Positions 19,520 to 28,740 of a stretch of DNA of 64,000 nt are shown in pieces. The notes under the pieces were generated by a model, which ran no database searches, was not told the DNA's origin, and saw only the letters and a list, made by a program, of their open reading frames with translations. The position numbers were made by a program, and so were the translations under genes. Source of the DNA: Legionella sainthelensi. GTDB lineage: Bacteria > Pseudomonadota > Gammaproteobacteria > Legionellales > Legionellaceae. The first letter of the stretch is position 1, and each line of letters opens with the position of its first letter. The stretch covers positions 2,181,501-2,245,500 of the forward strand of contig NZ_LR134388.1 of assembly GCF_900637685.1 (NCBI RefSeq). The letters are read 5' to 3'.

Positions 19520-20307
19520 TAAAGCACTGAGCCGATCAGATTAAATTTAAAATCATATCGATAAAGGGCAATTTGGCGCGGTACAAAATTATCAGACATT
19601 AGCTGCATCACGCGCTGATGTTCAAAACGACGTTTTGCAAAATAGAATAAAGAAAATATATTGGTAATATTATCCGAAAGCGCACCTATTACCTGGTGTT
19701 TACTTTCTGCAGTCTTATTAGATAGCTGATTTAGTTTAAGCGCCATGGGTAACATGATTGCCATCACTAACACACACCAGACAAACATAAAATAAAATAC
19801 ATTCGGATTAACCACTAAAAGTACAAAAACTGAAACAAAAACCACACAAAAATGCTTACCTACAATATGATGGATATTCGCAAAAACACTGTCGTAGCCA
19901 TCCAAAAGCCCTTTCAGTTTACTGATTACAGTTCCGCTGGGCGTGTTTTGGAAATAACTATACGAATGATACTGCACATAATTATAGGCAGAAGCTAACA
20001 ATCTTTGTCGAGCGTACGGCTCAGCCTTCCATTCCGCAAAATCACTAATTCTCCAGACTACATCCAAAGTAATTTGCGCAATAATAAACAACAAAATAGG
20101 AAATAGTAATTGATAATAAGAGGTAACTGTTTCATTGGAAAAAGCATCAACAATGAGTTTAAAAGAATAATTATTCGCAAAAATATAAAAAGCGGTGAGT
20201 AGCGGAGCCTGAAGCATCAGAACATACCACCACCGATAAGGTTTAATCACCTGCCATAAAAAATGCCAGGCTGAATGGAATGGGTATTTTAAATCGGAAG
20301 TATCCAT
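19486..20307 (-). CDS. ABC exporter, transmembrane half (5' part of a frameshifted gene)
   Basis: N-terminal membrane domain of the same ABC exporter, about 270 residues, with four to five helices (e.g. LLFPILLFIIAQITLDVVW; VVFVSVFVLLVVNPNVFYFM) and the conserved exporter pattern FQNTPSGTVISKL. It stops in frame at 19486, just after the six-A run at 19494-19499, where the other frame takes over. Start chosen at the ATG at 20307; an upstream in-frame ATG exists but adds a region without membrane-protein character. Either a real single-base deletion, making the exporter non-functional, or a base-calling error in a homopolymer. Confidence 0.7.
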   Translation of the reverse strand: MDTSDLKYPFHSAWHFLWQVIKPYRWWYVLMLQAPLLTAFYIFANNYSFKLIVDAFSNETVTSYYQLLFPILLFIIAQITLDVVWRISDFAEWKAEPYARQRLLASAYNYVQYHSYSYFQNTPSGTVISKLKGLLDGYDSVFANIHHIVGKHFCVVFVSVFVLLVVNPNVFYFMFVWCVLVMAIMLPMALKLNQLSNKTAESKHQVIGALSDNITNIFSLFYFAKRRFEHQRVMQLMSDNFVPRQIALYRYDFKFNLIGSVLYWFMLITVFCS

Positions 20308-20477
20308 TGAAGCGACTCGACATGAAAAATTGTCACAGTATACCATAGCAAGTCTATCATACGTCCATATATATCAATTTTTAATCAACTTTACCCTCTT
20401 CATTTTCATCAATTTTCTAAAATAGAAATTGAAGTTGTTATTTCTCAATGATAACGGTAGACTTAGAATTTTGTTAA

Positions 20478-20554
20478 GTCCCGGTGGCACAGCTGGATAG
20501 CGCAGCCCCCTCCTAAGGGGCAGGTCGGAGGTTCAAATCCTCTCCGGGACGCCA
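20478..20554 (+). tRNA. tRNA-Arg (anticodon CCU)
   Basis: A 77-base gene including encoded CCA. The acceptor stem GTCCCGG/CCGGGAC is perfect. The anticodon arm is GCCCC-CTCCTAA-GGGGC, giving anticodon CCT (reads AGG arginine). The T arm has GGAGG and loop TTCAAAT. Such rare-codon Arg tRNAs are common integration sites for genomic islands, and an island-like block follows. Confidence 0.95.
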
Positions 20555-20596
20555 ATGAAATCAAGGTCTATTCCGAAGACATCGGCCGCGTACTCT

Positions 20597-20722
20597 AGCT
20601 ACAGGAAGTCATTTTTATACTGCTGCATAAACACTTCTTTAGGTCTTTTAAATGCCCAAACGTTTTCTAGAGCCAACTTTAACCATAAACCTATAATTTT
20701 CGGCCGGAATCCTTTTGGTTAA
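20597..20722 (-). pseudogene. Short degraded coding remnant beside tRNA-Arg
   Basis: On the minus strand about 42 codons stay open and read like protein (LALENVWAFKRPKEVF, ending in a stop at 20597), with a stop codon upstream and no start or SD. It resembles the tail of a mobile-element or hypothetical gene, but I cannot name it. It occupies the 20555-20869 gap, which otherwise holds only the palindrome at 20763-20789. Confidence 0.3.
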
Positions 20723-20762
20723 TTATTGATGTTCGATCAGCAATCGAATTAAACCTGGCATG

Positions 20763-20789
20763 GTTCTTATTCCAAACTGGAATAAGAAC
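20763..20789. promoter_or_regulatory. Perfect 11-bp palindrome before the LRR giant
   Basis: GTTCTTATTCC and GGAATAAGAAC separated by 5 bases. It is 80 bases upstream of the LRR gene start. With no T-run it looks more like an operator or a stable 5' hairpin than a terminator. Binding protein unknown. Confidence 0.4.
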
Positions 20790-20869
20790 ACTCCACTGTT
20801 CGCATGAAAGTCATATTGGGTTAATTATGTCTCGTTAAACTGAATAATATACAGTTTAAGGAGCAAAGG

Positions 20870-22015
20870 ATGACTACAGATAAAATTGAACTCCTCATAG
20901 ACAAAACTATGCGGAAAAGTTTTTATTATCAATACAGTGATGAGCAACAAACATACTCAACCATACCATCAGGAGGCGAGCTTGATAGTGATAAACTTCG
21001 ACAAAAAGATCCGAAATTTTGGGTATCTAGGAGTTTAAACGAAAAATCAATACCTAAGACCCTAATTATTAATGATTTTTTCTTAAGTTGCCGTTCCCAA
21101 AATGAGGTAGAGCAACTGAAAAAAATACTAATCGAACTTATAAACCAAAACTTTCCTATATTCTTATGGCAAAAAGGAAGCCTTGTACCACTGAATCAAG
21201 ATAATCTATCGCAATTGGATAATAATGAAATTCTAGAATCTATCACTAAAGCCTATCCAGACAGTATTATCAAACTTGCAGTTCAAAATCATCGTCTTAC
21301 TAAAAATTCGATATTACTATTGGATGATTATTGGGTCTCTCAACTTCTAGAAAATAATAAAAAACCTTTAGAACGAGCTATATATGCTAGTTTATGGAAA
21401 AAATTAGATGATTCATCGAAGATAGAAGCCTTAGAAATACTTGCGAAATCTTCCCCCCAATTAACACAGTTTATTGATGATATTTTCCCTGAGGATGATG
21501 AGGTTATACCACCAAGGCAGATGGATCTAAACCGTGTAAAGCGATATAAAATCATTACGATTCAAGCGGGGGAAAATAACTTAGAATCCATTAGCAATGA
21601 CATGCTTGCAAAAAAAATAGAAGTAAATTTCGCGAGGCGATGTAATGAGTTTTTATCACCTATATTAAGTTTTTCAGATCAAATTAGATCTCTTAATTTC
21701 AGTGGCAGTCCTATAACCGGAACACAATTAAGTCAATTACTTTCCAAAACGCCCAATGTTGAAACTCTTGTTCTAAAGAACTGTAACAAGCTTGGAGAAG
21801 CTGATGATTTTTCATCACTTTTACCAAAATCATTAATCAATATCAGGTCTCTTGATTTAAGTGGAACTTCTATCACCGCAGCACAACTTAGCCAATTATT
21901 ACTTGCAGCTCCAAATCTTGAGACCCTTAATTTATCCAAATGTCGAATTATTGGTGCCCAAACGCAACTTTATCTCCCCCCCAATGCTTGGCGAAACTTA
22001 AATATCTGGATTTAG
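20870..22015 (+). CDS. LRR giant effector candidate, N-terminal part (frameshifted)
   Basis: First part of a leucine-rich-repeat protein; SD AAGGAG precedes the ATG. Residues 1-250 form a unique region that includes IPKTLIINDFF, a stretch echoed later in the protein. From about 255 come LRRs of about 28-30 residues of the ribonuclease-inhibitor type (IRSLDLSGTSITAAQLSQLL, then APNLETLNLSKC). At the seven-C run 21976-21982 the frame is lost, and the ORF ends 11 codons later with non-LRR sequence, while the next frame continues the repeat perfectly. Adding one C joins it to the following ORF into one protein of about 2,043 residues. No signal peptide. Confidence 0.75.
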   Translation: MTTDKIELLIDKTMRKSFYYQYSDEQQTYSTIPSGGELDSDKLRQKDPKFWVSRSLNEKSIPKTLIINDFFLSCRSQNEVEQLKKILIELINQNFPIFLWQKGSLVPLNQDNLSQLDNNEILESITKAYPDSIIKLAVQNHRLTKNSILLLDDYWVSQLLENNKKPLERAIYASLWKKLDDSSKIEALEILAKSSPQLTQFIDDIFPEDDEVIPPRQMDLNRVKRYKIITIQAGENNLESISNDMLAKKIEVNFARRCNEFLSPILSFSDQIRSLNFSGSPITGTQLSQLLSKTPNVETLVLKNCNKLGEADDFSSLLPKSLINIRSLDLSGTSITAAQLSQLLLAAPNLETLNLSKCRIIGAQTQLYLPPNAWRNLNIWI

Positions 22016-25000
22016 AGGAGAGTTATGTCACTGCAAAACAAGAGTTACTACTCGCAGCGCCAAATCTTGAAACCCTTAATCTATCTTGGTCAGGTAAATT
22101 ACAACTGACAGGTTCATTGTCATCCCAACCAGAGTGTTTGAGCAAGCTTAAGTCACTTATTTTAAGATACAGTTTCATAAGCAAAGAAGAACTTAACGAA
22201 CTAGTGCGTGCAGCACCAAATCTTGAAAAACTTGATTTATTCAGGTTTGATAAATTAGATCTGACCAATCTATTATCAATTCAATCAGGATTGACTCATC
22301 TTAAATCTTTTTATGTAGATGATCGCTTTACAGAAGAGCACTTTGAACAACTAGTAAGAATTGCTCCAAATATCCAACTTGAAGATGTAAAAATTTTGTA
22401 TCTAGAGGCCGATCCTAACGGCAGTGAAAAGTTCCTTTCAGACTGTACAGACAATTCAGATAGGGCAACCGCTCCAGAAGACCCTCATTTTAATGTCAAA
22501 GAATTCTTAACTTTCATACCTAAAAAATCAGAAGAATTCTCCTTCCCAACTTCTTTTTCAGGCAATCACCAAGGAATGATTGTTGCAAAATTCTCGCAGT
22601 ATTTAATGAATAAAACTCCTAACCAACATAGGAATTTAGTCCAGGCTATTCAAGATGGAATGTGCGTTGCTTTATCTACGTATTTTATTCACAATCCCTC
22701 AGATTTTAATGCTTTCTTTGAGCGAGTTGTAACGTGGGATCCTATAAACACCCCCAATCCACCCAAAGAACTTGAGAATGATTTTAATCAGCTCATAGAC
22801 TACGTCAATAGGGTTCAACTTAAGCAGCATCGAACATCCATAAGTCTAGGGAAGAAATGGGTAGAAGCACTGATTGAACAAGTGAAACAACCCATAGTAC
22901 TTCATAATCCCTGGCATGCGATTGCATTGGAACCTCCTGCCCCTCCTTTAAAAACCACCTGGACGGTCTATGACCCTAACTATATTAATGGACCTAAAAA
23001 TGTGTCTGATAAAGACCTGAAAAAGACAATTAAACTTGCTTTAGGATCCGCTAATCTAACGGTTGAATCACATGTTATAAAACCCAACACTCCACTGTCA
23101 CTATCTAAGCATTTTCTCAGTACAGGAGGACTATTGACTCTATGTGAGGTACAGAACAGGGATAATATATTATCTCAGTGCAAAAATGTTCAATTTTCTG
23201 TCGAAGAATTATCCGATGGCCTCTTCTTACGTGATACAAATGGAATCCCTGCATGGTTTTGGGGAATCAATCATCATTCCCCAGAGTTACGGGTTTTTAC
23301 GAAACAGCTTTTAAAAGAGTACAAACAATCTTATTGCAATGGAGATAACTTAAGCTTTGAACAATCCTTGAAGGAAAGCATTGACCATCTGAGCCAAGAA
23401 CAAATGCATAAGATAAAGAAGAGTCCGAGTGCCACTAACTGGATTGCTCAGTTGGTTTCTGATTCAACACCCGGAAAAGCAGCACAAGATAATCTTTCAA
23501 AACACATTAAGACACAGACCCAAAGCCAAAAACAATTGGAACAATGGTGCGTCGATTATCTTCAATCTCAAAGTACCCCGACCCACGAGTACACAGACTT
23601 AACTCAGTATTGTAAGGAGGTATTATCTGCAAAAAACAATACTTTAATTTCTTGCAATACTGATAAAAAAACACAGATGTTGCAACTTGAGGTCTTTCAA
23701 AAAGCAAAAGTCAGCGGACATCCTGTCTATCTTATCGATTCACCGGAAGATCTTCTTTGCAGTGTGGATTACATCAATGAGAATGGAAAGCTACAAAAAG
23801 GACCTGGTGGCCCTTTGTATCACTTTCTTAAGGAAAATAAAGACAAAAATCCAACCTTACTTATCAACTATGATCGATTCAAAGATAGTGATTTTGTACG
23901 GTTTAATAGCTTATTAGACCCAGATCCCACCATAGATGGTGTCGTTTTCAGCCACCTCTTTAGGGATTCCGTCCCTAATACTTTGGAGCAAGGTAAAACT
24001 CAATTTCGAGTCATAGGCTTTAGAAACAGTGCCAATCCAGACTGTTATAATGAATCGGATTTTACTTCACGCATGCAGAATAAACTCTCTGCGTTCAAGG
24101 ACCTTCCTCCTGTACCCCAATTAGAAAACCCCCTTGACCATGATGTGGGTAACAAGACCGTCATAAATCTATTTCATTCCCCTTATTGGAAAACAGAGCT
24201 TCTAGGACAGTGGGTCCCTGATAGGGATGGTTTTCGTTTTAAAGAGGGGCTTTTAGAAAAAGCTTTAAAATCTGACCCCATACCGCAAACGTTGGTAATA
24301 AACAATGGATTAGAATCTAATGCTGAATACCAAGCCTTTTGGCAAAAAGCTATAGTGTTAGGATCTATCCAACACCAAGGAAAAAACATTGTTTTGCCTG
24401 ACAACCTGAAGTTGCTCCACCAAACAGGTTATAACTGGAATAAACTGAATGAAACTTCCTTGACATGCTATAGCGGTCAAGGATCCGGTGAAGTGATAAA
24501 TCCATCCCGATTTAATAATCTTTTTAAACGCTATATTTGCGACAACGGACAATTAGTTGAACAAAAAGGATTGATTGAGGAGGCGGCTCAGCGCCAGGGA
24601 AAAGAATTAACGCTAACCATCAGCAGAGCACTTAGCGAGGACCAATGGGCAAAATTGCTAACACAAGCTAATGAAGCCAAACTGAAACTCACGGTGTATT
24701 TGGCGAAAGGTGTTAGTCTCCCCGAGAGACTCTTAAGCCCTATTCACAACATAAAAGAAACGCCTGTAGTTGATGCCCGAGATAGGTTTTATCCTGTATC
24801 TTACTCTAAAGAAGTAACACAAAATCAGATCAAACAGTTCAACAATCCGCTCGTGATTGACGCATCTGAAGCGCAGGCTTCTGATTTAATCAAACGCTTG
24901 ACTTTAAAAGACACTAAAACAGGTTCTCTCGTGTTTCAAGAAAAAGAAGGGGCTTTAATCAAGGCATTGAAAGAAAATCAAGTCGTTATTCTAAAAGGTC

Positions 25001-27000
25001 AAATCCCAGCTCCATTAATGGATGAATTACACGCTTTACTCCATGAGCGACGAAACGATCCAAATGCAACAGGTAACCTGATTTTGATGCCAACTACTTT
25101 AAATCCAAAATCTGACTTAAGTGATTTTCACACCTTAAGCAACAATCCCCTCAAGCAAATTAGTGCACAAACATTCATGCAAGACCGAATTGATGCTTGT
25201 AATTCGGTCTTAAAAAACAACCCCTATGTTTTTTTAAGTGGACTGTCTGGAGTAGGTAAAACCTCGTTTATAGAATCAGAATTTTGTGGTAGAGACAAAC
25301 ATAAGCTTCATTTCACGCTAGAAGAATGGTTGAAAGCCAAAGACTCCGGTTCAGACGAGCACTACCAAATTCTCTTTATTGATGAGGCGAACATAGGTCA
25401 ACGTGATTTTAGTGAGTTTCAGGACTTATTTAATACACCGCCCTCATTATTGTACAAGGGAAATGTGCATGTTCTAAGCCCGCGGCATAAAGTAGTATTT
25501 GCTGGAAATCCTTTAAGTTATGGGGAAGGACGCACGTTACCCTCTCTTTTTCAAGAGCATGGTAATGCCGTTGTATTTACCCCTTTACCTAACTCAGTGA
25601 TTAAAGAGCGTATCTTAAATCCAATTTTTGAGGGCTCTTCTTTAGAAAAAGAAGTAATTGAGTCCATTCAACAGCACCTCCTTGAGGTGTACACCACCCT
25701 ATGTCGTTATTCCGATACCAAAATTCTCATTTCACCTAGAGAATTACAGATGATGGCTTTGTTGACCCGAAGTTATTGTGAACATCAAGAAAAAACTGAT
25801 CAAAATGCAAACCCTAAAGAAGCAGTAAAGCATTTTTCCTATAAATTGGCACTGCCTTTAGTACCTCAAGAGCATCAACAGGATTTTAAACAGAACTTTA
25901 AACCACTTACAACTCTAAAGCAGTTGATTAATCCGAGCGAACCTTCTTGCCACTCCTCCTTTTGCATCACCACGTCCAGGTTACCTATTGAACAATCAAT
26001 AAACCAACTGTTTTTATTACGTCAACAACGTCGCAACGAAATCCTTTCAGCAAATCCTGCGCAGCTGTATGGCGGTTTAGGAGGGCTTGTACTTGAAGGC
26101 AATCCGGGCGTGGGGAAAAGCGAATTCCTCATACATCTTCTAAGATCATGGGGATTAAAGGAATGCTCTCTGAGTCATAAAGAATCCCCCGACACTCAGG
26201 ATGGACCCAGCAACCATTTCTATCGTATTCCAGCCGAGTACTCCATCAAACAAAAGAAAGATCTCCTAAGAAAGGCCTTTCATGAAGGCGCCGTGGTAAT
26301 TATGGATGAAATCAATAGCTCGCCGATGATGGAACAGTTTTTAAATCACCTTTTAATGGGTAAAGATGATGCAGGGGAATACCCCAGGCAGCCAGGATTT
26401 ATACTTCTAGGCACTCAAAATCCAGCAACTCTATCCGGACGTCGCCAAGCGAGTGAAGCGCTTAATCGACGCTTACAAACCATTCAAATGCCAGAATATC
26501 CCGTTTCTGAATTAGCACAAATTCTTCAAACCAAAAATATCATAAAGGAAGAAGCTGAAATCCTAGGCCAACAATGGAACAAAAAATACCAAACTGCTTT
26601 AGCTACACATCAAAAACCACCCACCTTCCGTGATTTAATCAATATGGCGGGCTATTGGAGAGAAATATCCGATAGGAACAACAAACTAGTGGATAAACAT
26701 AAAATCCGGGAAGATATTCCAGAAAAGGCTAAAGTAGTTGGAATCGAGGATAAAGCTTATAAATTGAGCCTCATGTCTATTAAACACCCCAGTAATTTAG
26801 AGAGCTTCAAAACTCAGGGAAACTCCATTACTTCCCCCCATTATGGGAAAATTTGGAATGATTATCTCATTAAAGAAGAGAATGCTGCTCTTATAAAATC
26901 GAGTCAGCGCTTTAAAAATTTCAAAGACCGGTATATCAGTACAAAGAATATCGAAAACAAGGAAGAAGTTGAAAAAGATACTTTGGTATTGAAGAAGTAA
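21940..27000 (+). CDS. LRR / Cys-protease-like / double AAA ATPase giant effector candidate, main part
   Basis: Continues the LRR protein for 1,686 residues; the real start is in the upstream ORF, so the ATG at 21940 is only nominal. Domain order: LRRs to about residue 130 (SLPPQCLAKLKYLDLEE-type); a papain-like pattern with C242 (DGMCVALSTY), H326 (NPWHAIALE) and D345 (TVYDPNY); a middle region with degenerate AAA-like modules (700-1080); AAA module 1 with Walker A GLSGVGKT (K1107) and Walker B LFIDEAN (D1148/E1149); AAA module 2 with Walker A GNPGVGKS (K1393), Walker B VVIMDEIN (D1456/E1457) and sensor-type GTQNPATLSGR. The AAA type resembles the MoxR/midasin/dynein (AAA_5) group. Probably a Dot/Icm substrate by composition; no signal peptide. 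Function unknown. Confidence 0.75.
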   Translation: MSNYWCPNATLSPPQCLAKLKYLDLEESYVTAKQELLLAAPNLETLNLSWSGKLQLTGSLSSQPECLSKLKSLILRYSFISKEELNELVRAAPNLEKLDLFRFDKLDLTNLLSIQSGLTHLKSFYVDDRFTEEHFEQLVRIAPNIQLEDVKILYLEADPNGSEKFLSDCTDNSDRATAPEDPHFNVKEFLTFIPKKSEEFSFPTSFSGNHQGMIVAKFSQYLMNKTPNQHRNLVQAIQDGMCVALSTYFIHNPSDFNAFFERVVTWDPINTPNPPKELENDFNQLIDYVNRVQLKQHRTSISLGKKWVEALIEQVKQPIVLHNPWHAIALEPPAPPLKTTWTVYDPNYINGPKNVSDKDLKKTIKLALGSANLTVESHVIKPNTPLSLSKHFLSTGGLLTLCEVQNRDNILSQCKNVQFSVEELSDGLFLRDTNGIPAWFWGINHHSPELRVFTKQLLKEYKQSYCNGDNLSFEQSLKESIDHLSQEQMHKIKKSPSATNWIAQLVSDSTPGKAAQDNLSKHIKTQTQSQKQLEQWCVDYLQSQSTPTHEYTDLTQYCKEVLSAKNNTLISCNTDKKTQMLQLEVFQKAKVSGHPVYLIDSPEDLLCSVDYINENGKLQKGPGGPLYHFLKENKDKNPTLLINYDRFKDSDFVRFNSLLDPDPTIDGVVFSHLFRDSVPNTLEQGKTQFRVIGFRNSANPDCYNESDFTSRMQNKLSAFKDLPPVPQLENPLDHDVGNKTVINLFHSPYWKTELLGQWVPDRDGFRFKEGLLEKALKSDPIPQTLVINNGLESNAEYQAFWQKAIVLGSIQHQGKNIVLPDNLKLLHQTGYNWNKLNETSLTCYSGQGSGEVINPSRFNNLFKRYICDNGQLVEQKGLIEEAAQRQGKELTLTISRALSEDQWAKLLTQANEAKLKLTVYLAKGVSLPERLLSPIHNIKETPVVDARDRFYPVSYSKEVTQNQIKQFNNPLVIDASEAQASDLIKRLTLKDTKTGSLVFQEKEGALIKALKENQVVILKGQIPAPLMDELHALLHERRNDPNATGNLILMPTTLNPKSDLSDFHTLSNNPLKQISAQTFMQDRIDACNSVLKNNPYVFLSGLSGVGKTSFIESEFCGRDKHKLHFTLEEWLKAKDSGSDEHYQILFIDEANIGQRDFSEFQDLFNTPPSLLYKGNVHVLSPRHKVVFAGNPLSYGEGRTLPSLFQEHGNAVVFTPLPNSVIKERILNPIFEGSSLEKEVIESIQQHLLEVYTTLCRYSDTKILISPRELQMMALLTRSYCEHQEKTDQNANPKEAVKHFSYKLALPLVPQEHQQDFKQNFKPLTTLKQLINPSEPSCHSSFCITTSRLPIEQSINQLFLLRQQRRNEILSANPAQLYGGLGGLVLEGNPGVGKSEFLIHLLRSWGLKECSLSHKESPDTQDGPSNHFYRIPAEYSIKQKKDLLRKAFHEGAVVIMDEINSSPMMEQFLNHLLMGKDDAGEYPRQPGFILLGTQNPATLSGRRQASEALNRRLQTIQMPEYPVSELAQILQTKNIIKEEAEILGQQWNKKYQTALATHQKPPTFRDLINMAGYWREISDRNNKLVDKHKIREDIPEKAKVVGIEDKAYKLSLMSIKHPSNLESFKTQGNSITSPHYGKIWNDYLIKEENAALIKSSQRFKNFKDRYISTKNIENKEEVEKDTLVLKK

Positions 27001-27081
27001 AATTCTAACAGTCAAGACCTAAACCAAGGATACCAAGAGAAACTTATGATGCATAAAAGAGCCCTAATTCAAAAAATGAGA

Positions 27082-27119
27082 TAGCTGGATGCCCAACTTT
27101 GTCACTTGAGATCCAGCTA
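27082..27119 (+). terminator. Hairpin after the LRR giant
   Basis: TAGCTGGAT (27082-27090) pairs with ATCCAGCTA (27111-27119) over a 20-base loop, 82 bases past the stop codon. No T-run follows; a terminator is possible but not proven. Confidence 0.35.
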
Positions 27120-27246
27120 AATCAAGGAATAACAATTCCTATTCCAAAAATTACTGACTCAATCTCTTATTTCATATTTAGCTAATCTTCCCCTCATTAT
27201 TTTTTGCTATTGTTCAAACAAATAACTTCTAAAAGCTAAATGAATT

Positions 27247-28539
27247 ATGGTATATCAACTAAACAAACATTGCCGGCCCTCTTTCGATCAAACGAAAGAG
27301 AATAAATACAAACAAGCTGTTCTGGAAATTACAGGATCCCCAGAAAACAAGAATCGAATTTCATTTTTCTATAAAAGAATTTCCCCAAACAAAACACGTA
27401 CTTCTCTTGAGGAGAAATTAAGGGCCTTTTATCTGAGTTGCAAACCAATAAATCACGCAGCGGTAAACACGCTTGCAGATTTGTTGAAAACAAATTTTAT
27501 TGTTGGTGAATTTCATGAGGATCGCGCTCCTAAAAATTTTTTAATTCAACATATGAAAAGACTAAAGGAAGCTGGGTATACCACCATGTTTCTGGAGCAT
27601 TTATATTATGATGATCAACAGGAAATGGACGAATATGATCCCAATGTTGCAACTGCCTCAAATCAAAAAATTGAAACTTGTCTGGAAACACTAGATCGAG
27701 GATTTCTGATTTCGCCAGAGCAGATTCTAACTCATGATAAACACTGTAAATGCCAACAATGTAATTATCGGTCAGGAAATAATTTTTTAGAATTAGTAAA
27801 AGCAGCCAAACAATATGGCATACGAGTGGTAGGAATCGACACGGAATATACCTATTCGGAACAATATGAAAAAGATCATATGATATATGCTTATGGATTG
27901 GTTACAGGAATAACAAAGGACTCTTTCCGTATTCAAAGTATGAATTACACAGCCACTAAAATCATAGAGAAAGAAATGAAAGAGCATCATGGAAAGTGGT
28001 TTGCCTTGATGGGGTGTTTTCATTGTTATTCATCGAATGACTTTTTAGGTGTTCCTGAGTTAACGGGGGCAAATACCGTGCTTGTTAAAACTGAGGAGAA
28101 ACTGGATAAAATAGAAATTGAATTCAATGGAATCAGGCCGACTCGAGAAATGAAAGACTTTGAGCATGGAAAAACAGAAACAGTAAACATTTCTTATACG
28201 ATAAGAATAGAAAATCCTAAAGATCAACCAATACCCGTAATTGAAGCAGCAGCGGAGACCCTGCATCAAAATATCCAGCTGAAGGAGGATACAACAAAGG
28301 AAAATGATAATACTTATCAAAATGTTCCAGTTTTGGAAAATAACTTCCAACCGCAAGAAAATCAATTATCCCAAGTAAATCAAAATGAGAAAACATCTAC
28401 AACAAGCTTGAATTTTTTTGGATTAATGGCTCCCAAGCCTATTCTAATAATAACAACAACCCCGGAAACTTCTAAGATCGTAGAAGAGGAGTTACAAAAT
28501 CCCCCACCAAAACTTGAGTCATTTTTTTCTTCAAAATAA
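27247..28539 (+). CDS. TIKI/ChaN-like fold protein, effector candidate
   Basis: A 430-residue protein without signal peptide or membrane span. The part from about 85 to 275 resembles the TIKI/ChaN/EreA-like hydrolase superfamily: NFIVGEFHED early, MFLEHLYYD, VVGIDTEYTY and HHGKWFALMGCFH late, i.e. the expected Gly-x-x-His, Glu and late Gly-x-x-His positions. A cysteine cluster (HCKCQQC) lies near residue 162-168. The C-terminal 100 residues are low-complexity, Glu/Gln/Asn/Pro-rich, as in many Dot/Icm substrates. Family assignment is by motif memory and is moderate; the enzymatic activity is unknown. It follows the LRR giant in the same direction. Confidence 0.5.
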   Translation: MVYQLNKHCRPSFDQTKENKYKQAVLEITGSPENKNRISFFYKRISPNKTRTSLEEKLRAFYLSCKPINHAAVNTLADLLKTNFIVGEFHEDRAPKNFLIQHMKRLKEAGYTTMFLEHLYYDDQQEMDEYDPNVATASNQKIETCLETLDRGFLISPEQILTHDKHCKCQQCNYRSGNNFLELVKAAKQYGIRVVGIDTEYTYSEQYEKDHMIYAYGLVTGITKDSFRIQSMNYTATKIIEKEMKEHHGKWFALMGCFHCYSSNDFLGVPELTGANTVLVKTEEKLDKIEIEFNGIRPTREMKDFEHGKTETVNISYTIRIENPKDQPIPVIEAAAETLHQNIQLKEDTTKENDNTYQNVPVLENNFQPQENQLSQVNQNEKTSTTSLNFFGLMAPKPILIITTTPETSKIVEEELQNPPPKLESFFSSK

Positions 28540-28678
28540 TAGCAAAAAGAAATTTTTGGAGATTCATGCCGGATCTATTAGAAAGTTAAGGTGTAACTGA
28601 TTTGCCAGAAAACTGTCGTAATTATTAATTACATTGCACCAGATAATTTTATTAAAAATTTAGTCAATTTATGTGGCT

Positions 28679-28720
28679 GCGAACCAGGAGTTTTAAGGTT
28701 CGCATCCTCCGGGGAGCAAT
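28679..28720 (+). repeat. tRNA-3'-end-like hairpin sequence
   Basis: GCGAACC (28679-28685) and GGTTCGC (28697-28703) are exact complements, followed by ATCCTCCGGGGAGC. The segment from AGGTTC onward matches the 3' end of the tRNA-Arg gene at 20478 at roughly 19 of 26 positions. It could be a decayed attachment site or tRNA fragment, or just a hairpin between convergent genes. The 28540-28740 gap has no gene. Confidence 0.3.
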
Positions 28721-28740
28721 TTAAGTCTACTTTTTAATTT

